Counted from the stretch's first letter, positions 33,608 to 42,210 are shown. The stretch: DNA of 64,000 nt from Nocardiopsis quinghaiensis (GCF_008638365.1 NZ_VWVU01000003.1:124001-188000), one strand, 5' to 3'. Translations and numbers: made by a program. Notes: generated by a model not told the origin, from the sequence alone.

Positions 33608-35149
33608 ATGCATGTGTCCAGGCGCTCCCTGCTCGCGGGAACGGGGGCCGTTGTCCTCTCCGCGGGACTGCCCCAGTCGGCCGCCGCGGCCGCACCACAG
33701 CTGCGGGCGGGCCTCGCGCAGCCGCCGCAGAGCCGGTTCGTACGCAGGGACGTGGCCGGCCTGTTCGACGCCGGGACGGGAGCCTGGGCGCCGGAGCTGT
33801 ACTGGTACGCCAAGGCCGTCGGCTGGATGAAGAGGCAGCAGCAGACCGATCCGAGCTCCTGGCGGTTCCAGTGGTACACGCACGGCAAGCCCCAGCGGGA
33901 GCGGAACGATCCCCCCGAGTGGCACCAGTGCCCGCACGGGGACCGGTACTTCCTGCCCTGGCACCGCTGGTACCTGTACTACTTCGAACGGATCGTGCGA
34001 AACGTCATCGTCACCGAGCTGGACCAGGACAGCATGGCCGACTGGGCACTGCCGTACTGGAACTACGCGCACCTGGTGCCCGGCGGCACCCCGGAGGCCT
34101 CGGAGGAGTGGCGCAGGGTCCCGCTGCCCTTCCGGCAGCGCCGGATTCACAACCCCCAGGGCCAGGAGGAGGAGGACAACCCGCTTTACCTGCCGGTCGA
34201 CAAGGAAGGGCGCTGCCTGGGAGATAAGCCCATGCCCCTCGACGTGGTCGACCCGGCCGCCGCGATGCGGGAGGAGTTCTTCTGGCTGCCGGAGGAGCAG
34301 GAGATCGGCCACGCCGGCTTCTCCCGGGTGTTGGAGGGCTCCCCGCACGGCCAGGTGCACGGCAGCACCGGCGGCCTGATGGGCGCGGTGCCGACGGCCG
34401 CCGGGGACCCGGTGTTCTGGCTGCACCACGCCAACGTCGACCGCTTCTGGGCCGCCTGGCTGACCAGGCACCAGGTGCCCCTCGCCTGGCGGTGGCCCGA
34501 GGTGCGCCCGAAACACGCGACCGACGACCCCGACCTGCCCTACCTGCTACGCGACGAGAACGGCGGCCGACACACGCTGGAGGGCCCGGTCTTCACCTTT
34601 CCCCGGGGCGCCTACACGTACGAGTCGCTGACCGACGGCACGGGCACCGGCGAGGCACCGTCGGCCTTCCTCGTCGCCGGGATGCCGCAGGGGGCGGCCA
34701 CGTTCTCGGTCGCCGACGAGGTGACGTACCTGGGCGCCGAGCCGATCGCCCTCTCACCCGGTATCGGGAGGAGCGACGCGGACACCATCGAGGCCGCGGT
34801 GGAATCCGGCGACCGGGTCGTGCTCACCTTCGAGGGGGTGCGCGCCGACGCGGCACCGTGTACCACCTTCCTCGTCTTCCTCGGCGAGGACGAGTCGGAC
34901 ACCGACCCCGACGGGCCCGCCTTCGTGGGCCACCTGACGTTCTTCGAGAACGTCGGACCCCGGGCCGCACACCCCGACGGCACCAGGCTCTCCTTCGACG
35001 TGACCGAGACGCTGCGGCAGTTGCCGGACCAGGCCTGGACCGGTGACGAGGTGCCCGTGGTCCGGGTGGCCCCGGGGCCGCTGGCGGAGGCGGCGGCCGT
35101 CACCGAGGCCGACCCGCGCTTCGCCAGCGTCACGTTCACGGTGGTCTGA
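33608..35149 (+). CDS. Tat-exported tyrosinase-family copper enzyme
   Basis: 513 residues from the ATG at 33608, with GGAGGA upstream. The N-terminus SRRSLLAGTGAVVLS is a twin-arginine signal. The CuA ligands are in WHQCPHGDRYFLPWHRWYLY (His106, 110, 119) and the CuB ligands in HGQVHG (247, 251) and FWLHHANVDRFW (273/274). A C-terminal domain from about 360 on resembles the accessory region of plant-type polyphenol oxidases. No MelC1-like caddie gene is adjacent. It probably oxidises phenols outside the cell after folding with copper in the cytoplasm. The longer Streptomyces-style melC layout is absent. Confidence 0.9.
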   Translation: MHVSRRSLLAGTGAVVLSAGLPQSAAAAAPQLRAGLAQPPQSRFVRRDVAGLFDAGTGAWAPELYWYAKAVGWMKRQQQTDPSSWRFQWYTHGKPQRERNDPPEWHQCPHGDRYFLPWHRWYLYYFERIVRNVIVTELDQDSMADWALPYWNYAHLVPGGTPEASEEWRRVPLPFRQRRIHNPQGQEEEDNPLYLPVDKEGRCLGDKPMPLDVVDPAAAMREEFFWLPEEQEIGHAGFSRVLEGSPHGQVHGSTGGLMGAVPTAAGDPVFWLHHANVDRFWAAWLTRHQVPLAWRWPEVRPKHATDDPDLPYLLRDENGGRHTLEGPVFTFPRGAYTYESLTDGTGTGEAPSAFLVAGMPQGAATFSVADEVTYLGAEPIALSPGIGRSDADTIEAAVESGDRVVLTFEGVRADAAPCTTFLVFLGEDESDTDPDGPAFVGHLTFFENVGPRAAHPDGTRLSFDVTETLRQLPDQAWTGDEVPVVRVAPGPLAEAAAVTEADPRFASVTFTVV

Positions 35150-35171
35150 CGCCCCGCCGCGGTGCCGCGCT

Positions 35172-35205
35172 CCGCGGCCCGGTCGCCGCGGCGACCGGGC
35201 CGCGG
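35172..35205 (+). terminator. 15-bp hairpin terminator after tyrosinase
   Basis: CCGCGGCCCGGTCGC pairs perfectly with GCGACCGGGCCGCGG around a CGCG loop, 22 bases past the stop. The remaining gap to 35482 is GC-rich at first and then AT-richer toward the next promoter. Confidence 0.7.
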
Positions 35206-35470
35206 GCGGTGGCCTGACGCCGCGAGCGCGCCCGCCACAGGGGAGCCCGACGCCGAGTAATCCAACGTGTCCTTGGCCTTGTCGACCCGGGCGTGCTCGG
35301 GCCGGACGGGAGCCGTCTCGGTCACGTTCGCGCTGGTCTCGCCGGTGGCGGTGCTTCGGGGCGCGCGGGCACGCTGTATGCCGCCGACCCACGAGGTTGC
35401 TCGGACTTGGTGTTGTCTTTCCCACCCCATCGGGATGGTTTCATGCCTCTTCAAAGGGCTGGTCATCGCA

Positions 35471-35476
35471 TAGATT
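35471..35476 (+). promoter_or_regulatory. Predicted -10 of a leaderless transcript
   Basis: TAGATT lies six bases before the GTG at 35483, with no ribosome-binding site between them. The matching -35 is weak. Confidence 0.45.
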
Positions 35477-35482
35477 GCACTC

Positions 35483-36100
35483 GTGAAATTTACAGGATCG
35501 ATACCCAAGCTCACGTTTACCGCGACTTCAAGCCTGCTGCTCACCTCAGGACTGCTCTTGGCCGGACCGGGCACCGCCGCCGCGGACACGCTCGGTGCCC
35601 CCGACTGCTCCGAGGACACGTGCGTGACGCTGGCCTCCAACGACGGCTCCGGTGAGGACACCGACGCGGACGAAGCGGCCGCCGAGGCCCTCAACAGCGA
35701 GTTGAACGACGACATGGCCGGCCACATGACCGACGACCGCGTCTCCCACGCCCGTGAGGTGGTCGCGACGGCGCAGGAGCGCGGCATGGATCAGCAGGGC
35801 GCCACCATCGCGGTCGCCACCGTCATCGTCGAGACCCACCTGTACAACAACCCGGGGGGTGACCGCGACAGCGTCGGCCTGTTCCAGCAGCGCGACCACT
35901 ACGGCTCGCATGAGCAGCGGCTCGACCCCAGTTGGGCCACCGCCGCCTTCTACGACGAGATGGACCGTGTCTACCCCGGCGGGAGCTGGGCCGACGAGCC
36001 GATCGGTGACGTAGCCCAGGGAGTGCAGCGCTCGGCCTACCCCGACCGGTACCAGCACCAGGCCAATGACGCCGAGATCATCGTGAAGCACCTCTGGTGA
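35483..36100 (+). CDS. Secreted lysozyme-like (transglycosylase-fold) protein
   Basis: 205 residues with a signal peptide ending near PGTAAA (about residue 34). After an acidic linker the C-terminal 110 residues show the actinobacterial lysozyme-like pattern: IAVATVIVETHLYNNPGG, SVGLFQQRDHYGS, LDPSWATAAFYDEM and GDVAQGVQRSAYPDRYQHQA. The catalytic glutamate would be in IVETHLYN. Similar domains are often joined to M23 peptidase or binding modules; here the domain is alone. It is probably a peptidoglycan hydrolase. Confidence 0.82.
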   Translation: MKFTGSIPKLTFTATSSLLLTSGLLLAGPGTAAADTLGAPDCSEDTCVTLASNDGSGEDTDADEAAAEALNSELNDDMAGHMTDDRVSHAREVVATAQERGMDQQGATIAVATVIVETHLYNNPGGDRDSVGLFQQRDHYGSHEQRLDPSWATAAFYDEMDRVYPGGSWADEPIGDVAQGVQRSAYPDRYQHQANDAEIIVKHLW

Positions 36101-36151
36101 CAGACCGTCCCAGGGCAGGTGGTGGAGCGCGCGAACCCCGCTCTCACACGC

Positions 36152-36490
36152 TCACGGGACGCACCGGAAAGCGGGGCCGCCGATGGCGGGCGGGCAGCGC
36201 GCGGCCCGGACGACGGTCCACGCCGTCACCAGCCCGGCGCCCACGGGGCCGCTCCCGCTGATCCTGCCGCCCACCCGCGCGAGCACTGGACCATCGAGAA
36301 CTCCGACCGCCACGACGAAGCCGGCGGGAAGAATCCCCTGCAACAGGATCAGTGCCCACCACATCGCGGTCAGCCTCGGGTGGGACTTCCATAGGGTGCC
36401 GAAGAAAATCCATTCCCTCCGAGCCCTGAGCAGGGCCGTCGGGCTGCCCCTCCCAAGGTGCGCCCTTTCTTCGGTGGCAGGGACGGGCAC
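36152..36490 (-). pseudogene. N-terminal fragment of an ABC exporter permease
   Basis: The minus frame reads FFGTLWKSHPRLTAMWWALI then LLQGILPAGFVVAVGVLDGP, matching the first membrane helix region of actinobacterial ABC exporter half-transporters. After about 85 native-looking residues it decays and stops, with no nucleotide-binding domain downstream. It is a truncated gene. Confidence 0.55.
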
Positions 36491-36848
36491 CCTGTGTACC
36501 AGCCTTTCTTTCGGCGGGTCTCGATTGAGGAATGGAGCGCTTCGTGCGACTGCCGGGTGTTGAAAAGGAAATCAGAGGGACGCGCCCACTCTGCAGTGAA
36601 TCGGCGATGTGGAACCTATCTTCGACTCCGTCCGGGTGTCAACTCAATATGGTGGGAGAACTACCTCGGGAGTGCTCCCACCAGGCGTTTGATTGTTTTT
36701 GGCATTACTTTCGCGGGCCAGGGCTCTTTCAATCTCCCAGAGGGTCGGGTACGAGTACGTGTCCGTCGCTGGACGGGCGGGAAGCCGCGATGGAGCCTTC
36801 CCGCCGCCCCCGCCGGCCGATGTCACGCGAGCGCAACGGGAGCGTGAC
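36491..36848. other. AT-richer gap with overlapping inverted repeats
   Basis: No gene is seen. At 36650-36683, TGGTGGGAG and CTCCCACCA form a 9-bp repeat around 16 bases. Within it, CGGGAGTGCTCCCA at 36667-36680 matches 12 of 14 positions of the CebR box. The base composition is lower in GC than its neighbours, suggesting transferred or decayed DNA. Confidence 0.45.
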
Positions 36849-36890
36849 GCCTTCGGCGCCGGCCCGTCGGTGCGGGCCGGCGCCGAAGGC
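36849..36890 (-). terminator. 18-bp perfect hairpin terminator after snapalysin
   Basis: GCCTTCGGCGCCGGCCCG pairs completely with CGGGCCGGCGCCGAAGGC around a 6-base loop, 27 bases beyond the protease stop. It is one of the strongest stems in the window. Confidence 0.8.
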
Positions 36891-36917
36891 CGTTGGTTCC
36901 GGAGCCGGTGCGCCTGG

Positions 36918-37493
36918 TCAGGCGTGGTCGACCAGGAGCTGCCCGTCGGTGGCGTGCTGGCCGGTCAGGCCGCTGCCGTAGTAGGCCTCGACCCGCGAGC
37001 GCTCGGAGGCGTTGGGGTAGGGGTTGGTGCAGTTCACGCCGCCGGTGGAGCCCGACATCAGCGACGAGCAGGGGCCGGGCTTGACGTCGGGCAGGCCCAG
37101 GCTGTGGCCGAGCTCGTGTGCGGCGATGCGCACCGCGTCGTAGCCTTCGGCGGTGCCCTGGCGGCCCATCCAGACGGTGACCTGACCGCCCGGGCGCACC
37201 GGGCCCAGGTGGGCGCGGGGCCAGCCGTTGTCGGCGATGATGCGGATCTCGGCGCGCCGTCCGGCGGAGGCCGGCTCCAGGCGAACGTTGCTGACGCTGG
37301 AGTTCCACACGCGCACGGCCGAGGAGACGGCGGAGGTGTACTCCGCGGCCCGGCTGGCGTCGTAGTACAGGACGGTCTGGCGCAGCGACTGGGACTGCTC
37401 CGCGGGCGCCGCGGTGGCTGGTGCGGTACCCACCAGCGTCAGCGCCAGCGCGCACAGGGCGATCAGCAGGGGTGTGAGAACGCGTCTCAGCAT
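36918..37493 (-). CDS. Snapalysin-type zinc metalloprotease (M7)
   Basis: 191 residues with a signal peptide ending in TAPATAAP. The zinc motif is HELGHSLGLPD (His126, Glu127, His130, Asp136), followed by the M7 features GPCSSLMSG and CTNPYPN. The length matches small secreted neutral proteases of actinomycetes. Snapalysin genes in Streptomyces often have a divergent LysR activator; none is present here, so control is unknown. Confidence 0.92.
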   Translation of the reverse strand: MLRRVLTPLLIALCALALTLVGTAPATAAPAEQSQSLRQTVLYYDASRAAEYTSAVSSAVRVWNSSVSNVRLEPASAGRRAEIRIIADNGWPRAHLGPVRPGGQVTVWMGRQGTAEGYDAVRIAAHELGHSLGLPDVKPGPCSSLMSGSTGGVNCTNPYPNASERSRVEAYYGSGLTGQHATDGQLLVDHA

Positions 37494-37835
37494 GGGGGTC
37501 TCCCGGGGGTAAGGGTGCTGATATTTTTGTGACCCGGTGAGGTCGCCCTGATGCTATGTGTAGTGACGTATCGCCACAAGGTGTGCAGAACGCCTAATTT
37601 TCGGCGATGTGCACCGACCTGGAGGTCCTCGGACGAGGACGGATGCCGGGGCCGTCGGCGTACCCGGCCTGACCGTCGGAGGAGCTGCGGACGCCGCGGG
37701 CCGGCGGCTCCTGCCGTCCGATCCGGAGCCGGGTGTGCGTACTGAGGGCGGCGCAGCGCCGCGTCTCCTCACCGGTGTCGGCGGAGCACGGGATCTGTTT
37801 CTGCTTCCGATTTCTCGGATCATGTCCGTCAGAAC
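37494..37835. other. Intergenic region upstream of snapalysin
   Basis: 342 bases holding the snapalysin promoter on the minus strand. GCGGCGC and GCGCCGC form a small hairpin near 37755. No gene is seen. Confidence 0.4.
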
Positions 37836-38177
37836 CTATTTTGTTGCTCGGACCTGTTGGTAAGCGGAACGGCTCGGCAGCGGCGGCTGGAATCCCGCCC
37901 TGTCCCGTATGACTGCTTCGACGAGAATGTCGAGACGGTCGCGCTGCACGTACTTCCACTCGCCGTGCTGGTCCTCGTAGGCCCAGGAGAAGCCGTCCTT
38001 GAGGCCGATGGCGACGTTGCCCAGGTAGGAGGGGCCGACCAGCGCACGCTCGACCTCCAGGCCGTAGGTCCAGGGGAAGCGCCGCCACTCGACGGTGAAT
38101 GCCAGGCCGCGCTGGCCTTCGAAGGCGGCGACGGCCGCAGTGAACATGTCTTCAGAGAACTTCCTGGTTCCGTTCAT
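37836..38177 (-). CDS. Hypothetical protein beside an XRE/DUF397 pair
   Basis: 113 residues from the ATG at 38175-38177. No domain is recognised. It contains FTVEWRRFPWTYGLEVERAL and YLGNVAIGLKDGFSWAYEDQ, then EWKYVQRDRLDILVEAVIRD, a compact alpha/beta pattern rich in aromatic residues without signal or membrane segments. It is divergent from the XRE regulator across a 97-base gap that probably holds both promoters. Base composition is lower in GC than in the surrounding region. It may be the partner or target of the XRE/DUF397 system. Confidence 0.65.
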   Translation of the reverse strand: MNGTRKFSEDMFTAAVAAFEGQRGLAFTVEWRRFPWTYGLEVERALVGPSYLGNVAIGLKDGFSWAYEDQHGEWKYVQRDRLDILVEAVIRDRAGFQPPLPSRSAYQQVRATK

Positions 38178-38262
38178 GCCCCCAGGCTCTTCTGGGAATT
38201 TCGATTTCCACAGTCATACGAAGCTAACCGCAAAGTGATGGTTGTGAGTGCACATTCCCGGA

Positions 38263-38268
38263 TAGCTT
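38263..38268 (+). promoter_or_regulatory. Predicted -10 of the XRE gene, leaderless
   Basis: TAGCTT lies six bases upstream of the GTG at 38275, with no ribosome-binding site. Confidence 0.45.
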
Positions 38269-38274
38269 TGCCCT

Positions 38275-39048
38275 GTGACTGAGGAAAACTTCACGGCCAT
38301 GCTGTGCAAGCTGCGAGAACTATCCGGCCTCACTCAAACGGAAGTTGCATCCGATTTGGGCAAGGTTGCGTCTTCTGTCTCGCGCTGGGAAAACGGGGAG
38401 GTGTTCCCCCGCCGCGCGACAGTGGAGGCCTTGGACAGGTTGCTGGACGGTCGCGGCCAGCTGGTTCGGGCGTGGCAGACCGAAACCAGCGGCTCTCCTG
38501 TGCCCATCTGGATGAGGTCAGCCGGTTCAGCGGAAGACAAAGCAGTATCGATCGACACCGTTACCGTGTCGGTGGTTCCAGGCCTGGTGCAGTCCCACGC
38601 CTACGCGAGGCTGGTGTTCCGCTCGGGTCGTCCGACAGCCTCACAGGAGGACATCGAACGACTCGCGCAACTGCGAGTTGGTCGTTTCGATGCGTTGGTG
38701 GCGAAGAACGATCCCTTCGTGACCGCTGTGTTCCCCGAGTCCGCTCTTCGCTGGGTCTCGGACGAGGTGCGTGTGGATCAGGTGAAACGGTTGTTGTCTT
38801 TGGTGGACCGGGGAAAGTTCCACGTCCATATGATTCCGGTGGGTTCACTGGTACTGGACCTGGTTGCTCCTGTCCAGCTGTACCGCCTGCCTGACGGCTC
38901 TGTGATCGCGGCCTCCGATCACGGTGCAGGCAACTTGGTCTATGAGAAGCCTGCGCACATGGAACGGATAAGCTCCCTGGTGAGGGACGCTTTAGCTCGT
39001 TCCCTCCCCGTTGATCACTCTGTGAAGCTGTTGGAGAGCCTGCTATGA
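38275..39048 (+). CDS. XRE-family regulator with DUF5753 sensor domain
   Basis: 257 residues. The N-terminal helix-turn-helix reads LRELSGLTQTEVASDLGKVA then SSVSRWENGEVFP. The remaining 190 residues form a DUF5753 domain (VPGLVQSHAYARLVFRSG, MIPVGSLVLDLVAPVQLYRL). Such proteins occur in large numbers in actinomycetes, usually next to a DUF397 gene, and are thought to form a two-gene regulatory or toxin-antitoxin-like unit. The stop overlaps the DUF397 start by 4 bases. Codon use is less GC-biased than in the neighbours. Confidence 0.9.
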   Translation: MTEENFTAMLCKLRELSGLTQTEVASDLGKVASSVSRWENGEVFPRRATVEALDRLLDGRGQLVRAWQTETSGSPVPIWMRSAGSAEDKAVSIDTVTVSVVPGLVQSHAYARLVFRSGRPTASQEDIERLAQLRVGRFDALVAKNDPFVTAVFPESALRWVSDEVRVDQVKRLLSLVDRGKFHVHMIPVGSLVLDLVAPVQLYRLPDGSVIAASDHGAGNLVYEKPAHMERISSLVRDALARSLPVDHSVKLLESLL

Positions 39049-39218
39049 ACCCCTGGCACAAGGCGACTTACAGTGAGAACTCGTCTCACTGCGTCGAGGT
39101 CTGTGAACGTCAGGACGGGGCAGACGTTCGGGATACGCAGAACCGGGAATTGGGCCACCTCAGCTTCGGCCGCCGTGAGTGGACCTCCCTGGTCACTCTG
39201 GTGACCGGCCGGAAGTAA
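39045..39218 (+). CDS. Small DUF397 protein
   Basis: 57 residues: starts MNPWHKATYSENSSHCVEVC, then VRDTQNRELGHLSFGRREW and ends LVTGRK. The W..ATYSE...CVEV...VRDT pattern is DUF397. The ATG overlaps the stop of the XRE gene (ATGA), so translation is coupled. The BldB/WhiJ-associated DUF397 proteins are small partners of XRE/DUF5753 regulators; the molecular function here is not known. Confidence 0.85.
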   Translation: MNPWHKATYSENSSHCVEVCERQDGADVRDTQNRELGHLSFGRREWTSLVTLVTGRK

Positions 39219-39256
39219 CGCCCCAGCCCCTCGCCCCTCAGCCCCTCGAACGACGC

Positions 39257-39287
39257 GACCCCCGCTCCATCCGCTGGAACGGGGGTC
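39257..39287. terminator. Bidirectional hairpin terminator
   Basis: GACCCCCG and CGGGGGTC pair around a partly pairing core. The hairpin lies between the convergent DUF397 and isomerase genes and is followed by TTC on the plus strand. Confidence 0.6.
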
Positions 39288-39308
39288 TTCCGTGTCGTGC
39301 TGCCGGGC

Positions 39309-40751
39309 TCAGAGCTTGAGCTGGACGAACTCCAACCCCATCAGCTCCGCCACCGCCCTGACCTGCGCCGCGTGGTGCCCCACGCCCAGTGCCCAGTGGT
39401 GCGAGATCCCCGTGGCGCTCCAGGCGTCCATCCACTCACCCGGATCGCACCCGAAGTCCACCCGCGAGGTCGTGTTCCCGATCCGCAGCAGCGGCCCGTC
39501 ACCCGTGCGTCCCTCGGCGGTGAGCAGCGCGAACGAACCGTTCCTGCGCTGGATGACCCCGAACAGGGTCACCGGGCCCTTCGTCACGTCGAACTCCACC
39601 GACACGCCGTATCCGCGCTTGCCGTGGTAGACGCCCAGCCCCCTCAGCAGCGGCTTCCGTGCGCTGATGGCCAGGTGCGCCGGGCCGTCGTGCCCCATCT
39701 CGACGTGGCCCCGGGTGAAGTCCAGCGCCTGCAGCTCCGTGAAGGACCCGCCTCCGCCGAGCCGGTCCATCATCAGCATCGCCATGCAGGTACGCAGTTC
39801 GTACTCACCCACGGCCGGAACCCCGCGCGCGGTCAGCAGGGACGCCCCCAGGATCATCCCGGCACCGAGCCGCTCGTGCAGTTCACCGGCCAGCCCGCGG
39901 TGGTAGTACGACAGGCTGTCCAGGGAGAAGTCCTCCACCAGGCGGTCCAGGCCCACCGCCACCCGGGCACCCCAGCGCAGCTCGTCCTCGACCACCGACT
40001 CGGTCAGCTCGAACACCTCGCGTGCCTCGGCCAGCTTGGCAGCGACGGACGCCTCCTCGGACCCGGGCACGCGCTCGCGCAGGTCGTCGAACTCCAGGAC
40101 CTCCACATGCCCGCCGAAGTTGCGGGTGATGAGGGTGGGATCGGTGGAGACGTCCATCATCCCGGGGTACAGGTGCCCCATGAGCCCGTGCCGGGCGTCG
40201 CGCATGGTCGAGCGCACCCCGGCCGCGCGGATCCACCGGCCGATCCGCTCCCAGGCCCGCTCGTCCTCCAGGTAGCCCGACACCGACCGGAAGTCCACCC
40301 CGAGCCGCTCGAACAGGTTGGCCATCTCCGGCAGCGGACAGGCCCCGCAGTAGGCCAGCCACTGCCCGGTGTCGAACGTGGCGTGGTCCATGGACTCGGT
40401 CGGCTGCAGGTTGATGAACAGCACCGGAGCCTGGCAGCGCTGGGCGATCGGCGCCACCATGGACGAGGTCATGTAGGTGGTCAGGAAGCAGACGACGAGG
40501 TCGCAGTCGGCCGCGCGCAGACGGTCGGCCGCCGCCCTGCCCTCCTCGGCGTCGGAGACGAACCCGGTGTCGACCACCTCGGCGTCGAAGTCCCGCATCC
40601 TGCGTGAGACCGTCTCGGCGGAGGCGCGCAGCTGGGGGAGCAGATCGGGGAACTGCGGCCAGTAGGCGCCCAGCCCTCCGGCGACCAGGCCGACCGTGGG
40701 CCTGGGACGCCGGGTGCCGGTGCCGTCGGCGGTCCGCGCTGTGGTGGTCAT
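39309..40751 (-). CDS. L-fucose/L-arabinose isomerase-family protein
   Basis: 480 residues from the ATG at 40749-40751, preceded by GGAGGAG. The N-terminal domain includes VGLVAGGLGAYWPQFPDLLP and CDLVVCFLTTYMTSSMVAPI; the C-terminal domain includes GHVEMGHDGPAHLAISARKP and WALGVGHHAAQVRAVAELMG, as in AraA-like/fucose-isomerase-like enzymes. These interconvert aldose and ketose with Mn2+. It is transcribed with the LacI gene 61 bases upstream and sits beside a rhamnose-type importer, so L-rhamnose or L-fucose is a more likely substrate than arabinose, by inference only. Confidence 0.82.
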   Translation of the reverse strand: MTTTARTADGTGTRRPRPTVGLVAGGLGAYWPQFPDLLPQLRASAETVSRRMRDFDAEVVDTGFVSDAEEGRAAADRLRAADCDLVVCFLTTYMTSSMVAPIAQRCQAPVLFINLQPTESMDHATFDTGQWLAYCGACPLPEMANLFERLGVDFRSVSGYLEDERAWERIGRWIRAAGVRSTMRDARHGLMGHLYPGMMDVSTDPTLITRNFGGHVEVLEFDDLRERVPGSEEASVAAKLAEAREVFELTESVVEDELRWGARVAVGLDRLVEDFSLDSLSYYHRGLAGELHERLGAGMILGASLLTARGVPAVGEYELRTCMAMLMMDRLGGGGSFTELQALDFTRGHVEMGHDGPAHLAISARKPLLRGLGVYHGKRGYGVSVEFDVTKGPVTLFGVIQRRNGSFALLTAEGRTGDGPLLRIGNTTSRVDFGCDPGEWMDAWSATGISHHWALGVGHHAAQVRAVAELMGLEFVQLKL

Positions 40752-40812
40752 GACGGTCTCCTCCGGGGGTGGGATCGGCCCCGTCGCGTTCCAAGGCGGG
40801 GCCCGGGCCGGG

Positions 40813-41862
40813 TCAGGGCCGGTAGACGGCCGTGGAACCCCGCACCACCAGCTCGGGTGTGAACAGCACCCGCTCGTGGACGTGGTCGGCCTCGTTCAGT
40901 TCCGAGTCCAGCAGCCGCATCGCCGCGCGGCCCAGCTCGTACTTGGGCTGGGCCACGGTGGTCAGCCCGGGATGGACCAGGTCGGCGATGTCGACGTTGT
41001 CGTAGCCGACCACCGACATGTCGTCGGGCACGCGCAGACCGCGCTGGCCCAGGCCCTTCATCACGCCGAGTGCCAGCTGGTCGTTGGCGCAGAACACCGC
41101 CTGCGGGCGCTGCCGGGGTCCTCCGGCCAGGATCGTGTCCACGGCCCGCTCGCCCTGCGCGGGGTTGAGCAGGGGCTGCTCGACCACGCGCACCGCGGTG
41201 CCGGGGTCCATCCCGGCCTCCTCGAAGGCGGCGCGCAGCCCCTCGTGGCGGCGGCGTACCTGTTCGATGGCGAAGGGACCGGTCAGGAAGGTGACCCTCT
41301 CGTGTCCCAGCCCGATCAGGTGCCGCCCGGCGGCCATGCCTCCGGCGTGGTTGTCCACGCTGACGCTGCACCCGACGTCCTCGGCGACGTCGCCCCGGTC
41401 CAGGGCCACCCAGGAAGTGCCCTGGCGGTTCAGCCACAGAAGGTCGGAGAGGTCGTCGTCGACGGGCATCACGACGGCTCCGGCCGCGCGCTGCTCGGCG
41501 AGCAGGCGCACGTTGCGCTGCTGGCGCTCGTGGGCCTCGGCGGAGTTGAGCAGCACCACGGCCAGCCCCGATTCGGCCGCCTCGTCCTCCACGCCGCGTG
41601 CCACCTCGGTGAAGAAGGGGTTCGTGACGTCCAGGACGAGCAGTCCCACCGACGCGCTGCGGCCCGACCTCAGGCTGCTGCCGGAGGAGTTTCGCACGTA
41701 GTCGAGTTCGGCGATGGCCGACTCGACCCTGAGCCGGGTAGCCTCGGCGACACGCTCGGGGCGGTTGAGGACGTTGGACACGGTGCCGGGGGAGACCCCG
41801 GCGTGCCGGGCGACCTCGGTGATACCCACGACGCGGTGGGTGGATCGGGACCTGGTGGACAA
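40813..41862 (-). CDS. LacI-family regulator of the rhamnose-type locus
   Basis: 349 residues from the TTG at 41860-41862, which has GGGAGAAG upstream; the longer frame beyond it is not protein-like. The helix-turn-helix is GITEVARHAGVSPGTVSNVL and the periplasmic-binding-protein core ends VGYDNVDIADLVHPGLTTVA. It is divergent from the ABC operon; the intervening region has two ACGT-centred palindromes. It probably represses both directions until sugar is present. Confidence 0.9.
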   Translation of the reverse strand: MSTRSRSTHRVVGITEVARHAGVSPGTVSNVLNRPERVAEATRLRVESAIAELDYVRNSSGSSLRSGRSASVGLLVLDVTNPFFTEVARGVEDEAAESGLAVVLLNSAEAHERQQRNVRLLAEQRAAGAVVMPVDDDLSDLLWLNRQGTSWVALDRGDVAEDVGCSVSVDNHAGGMAAGRHLIGLGHERVTFLTGPFAIEQVRRRHEGLRAAFEEAGMDPGTAVRVVEQPLLNPAQGERAVDTILAGGPRQRPQAVFCANDQLALGVMKGLGQRGLRVPDDMSVVGYDNVDIADLVHPGLTTVAQPKYELGRAAMRLLDSELNEADHVHERVLFTPELVVRGSTAVYRP

Positions 41863-41988
41863 GGGGCTTCTCCCGGGCGTGTGCGGACGGGCCGTCAGGT
41901 GACGACGCGTCGCATCGTACTGACCCGGCCGCCATCTCCAGGACGTGTACATGGCCCCGTGGCCGGGGGCCATCATGCTCACACCCGG

Positions 41989-42004
41989 ATTGAAACGTGT
42001 CAAT
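41989..42004. promoter_or_regulatory. LacI-type operator, ATTGAAACGTGTCAAT
   Basis: A 16-base near-palindrome (one mismatched pair) centred on ACGT, between the LacI gene and the divergent importer. Confidence 0.6.
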
Positions 42005-42150
42005 AACCTTCGCGTCCCAGAGGTGTGATGACCCCTCGTGCGCGGGTCGATCCGGCTCGGCGCCAGAACTCGTTACCAGGGCGATACCTGCGAACTCTTG
42101 GGGATCCCCTTGACGGTATGGTGTGTGACACTTAACATCCACTTCATATT

Positions 42151-42160
42151 AAAACGTTTT
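42151..42160. promoter_or_regulatory. Second ACGT-centred palindrome, AAAACGTTTT
   Basis: A perfect 10-base palindrome 51-60 bases before the importer ATPase start, in a short AT-rich promoter stretch. It shares the AACGT core with the upstream site. Confidence 0.55.
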
Positions 42161-42210
42161 TTCCGAGTCCGGTAACAACGCCGGACCGGCACCGGAGAAG
42201 GAGGGCGCAC

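Noticed and set aside
36823-37455. Alternative minus frame overlapping snapalysin
   Set aside because: The HELGHSLGLPD zinc motif and signal peptide fix the correct frame as the 191-residue one.
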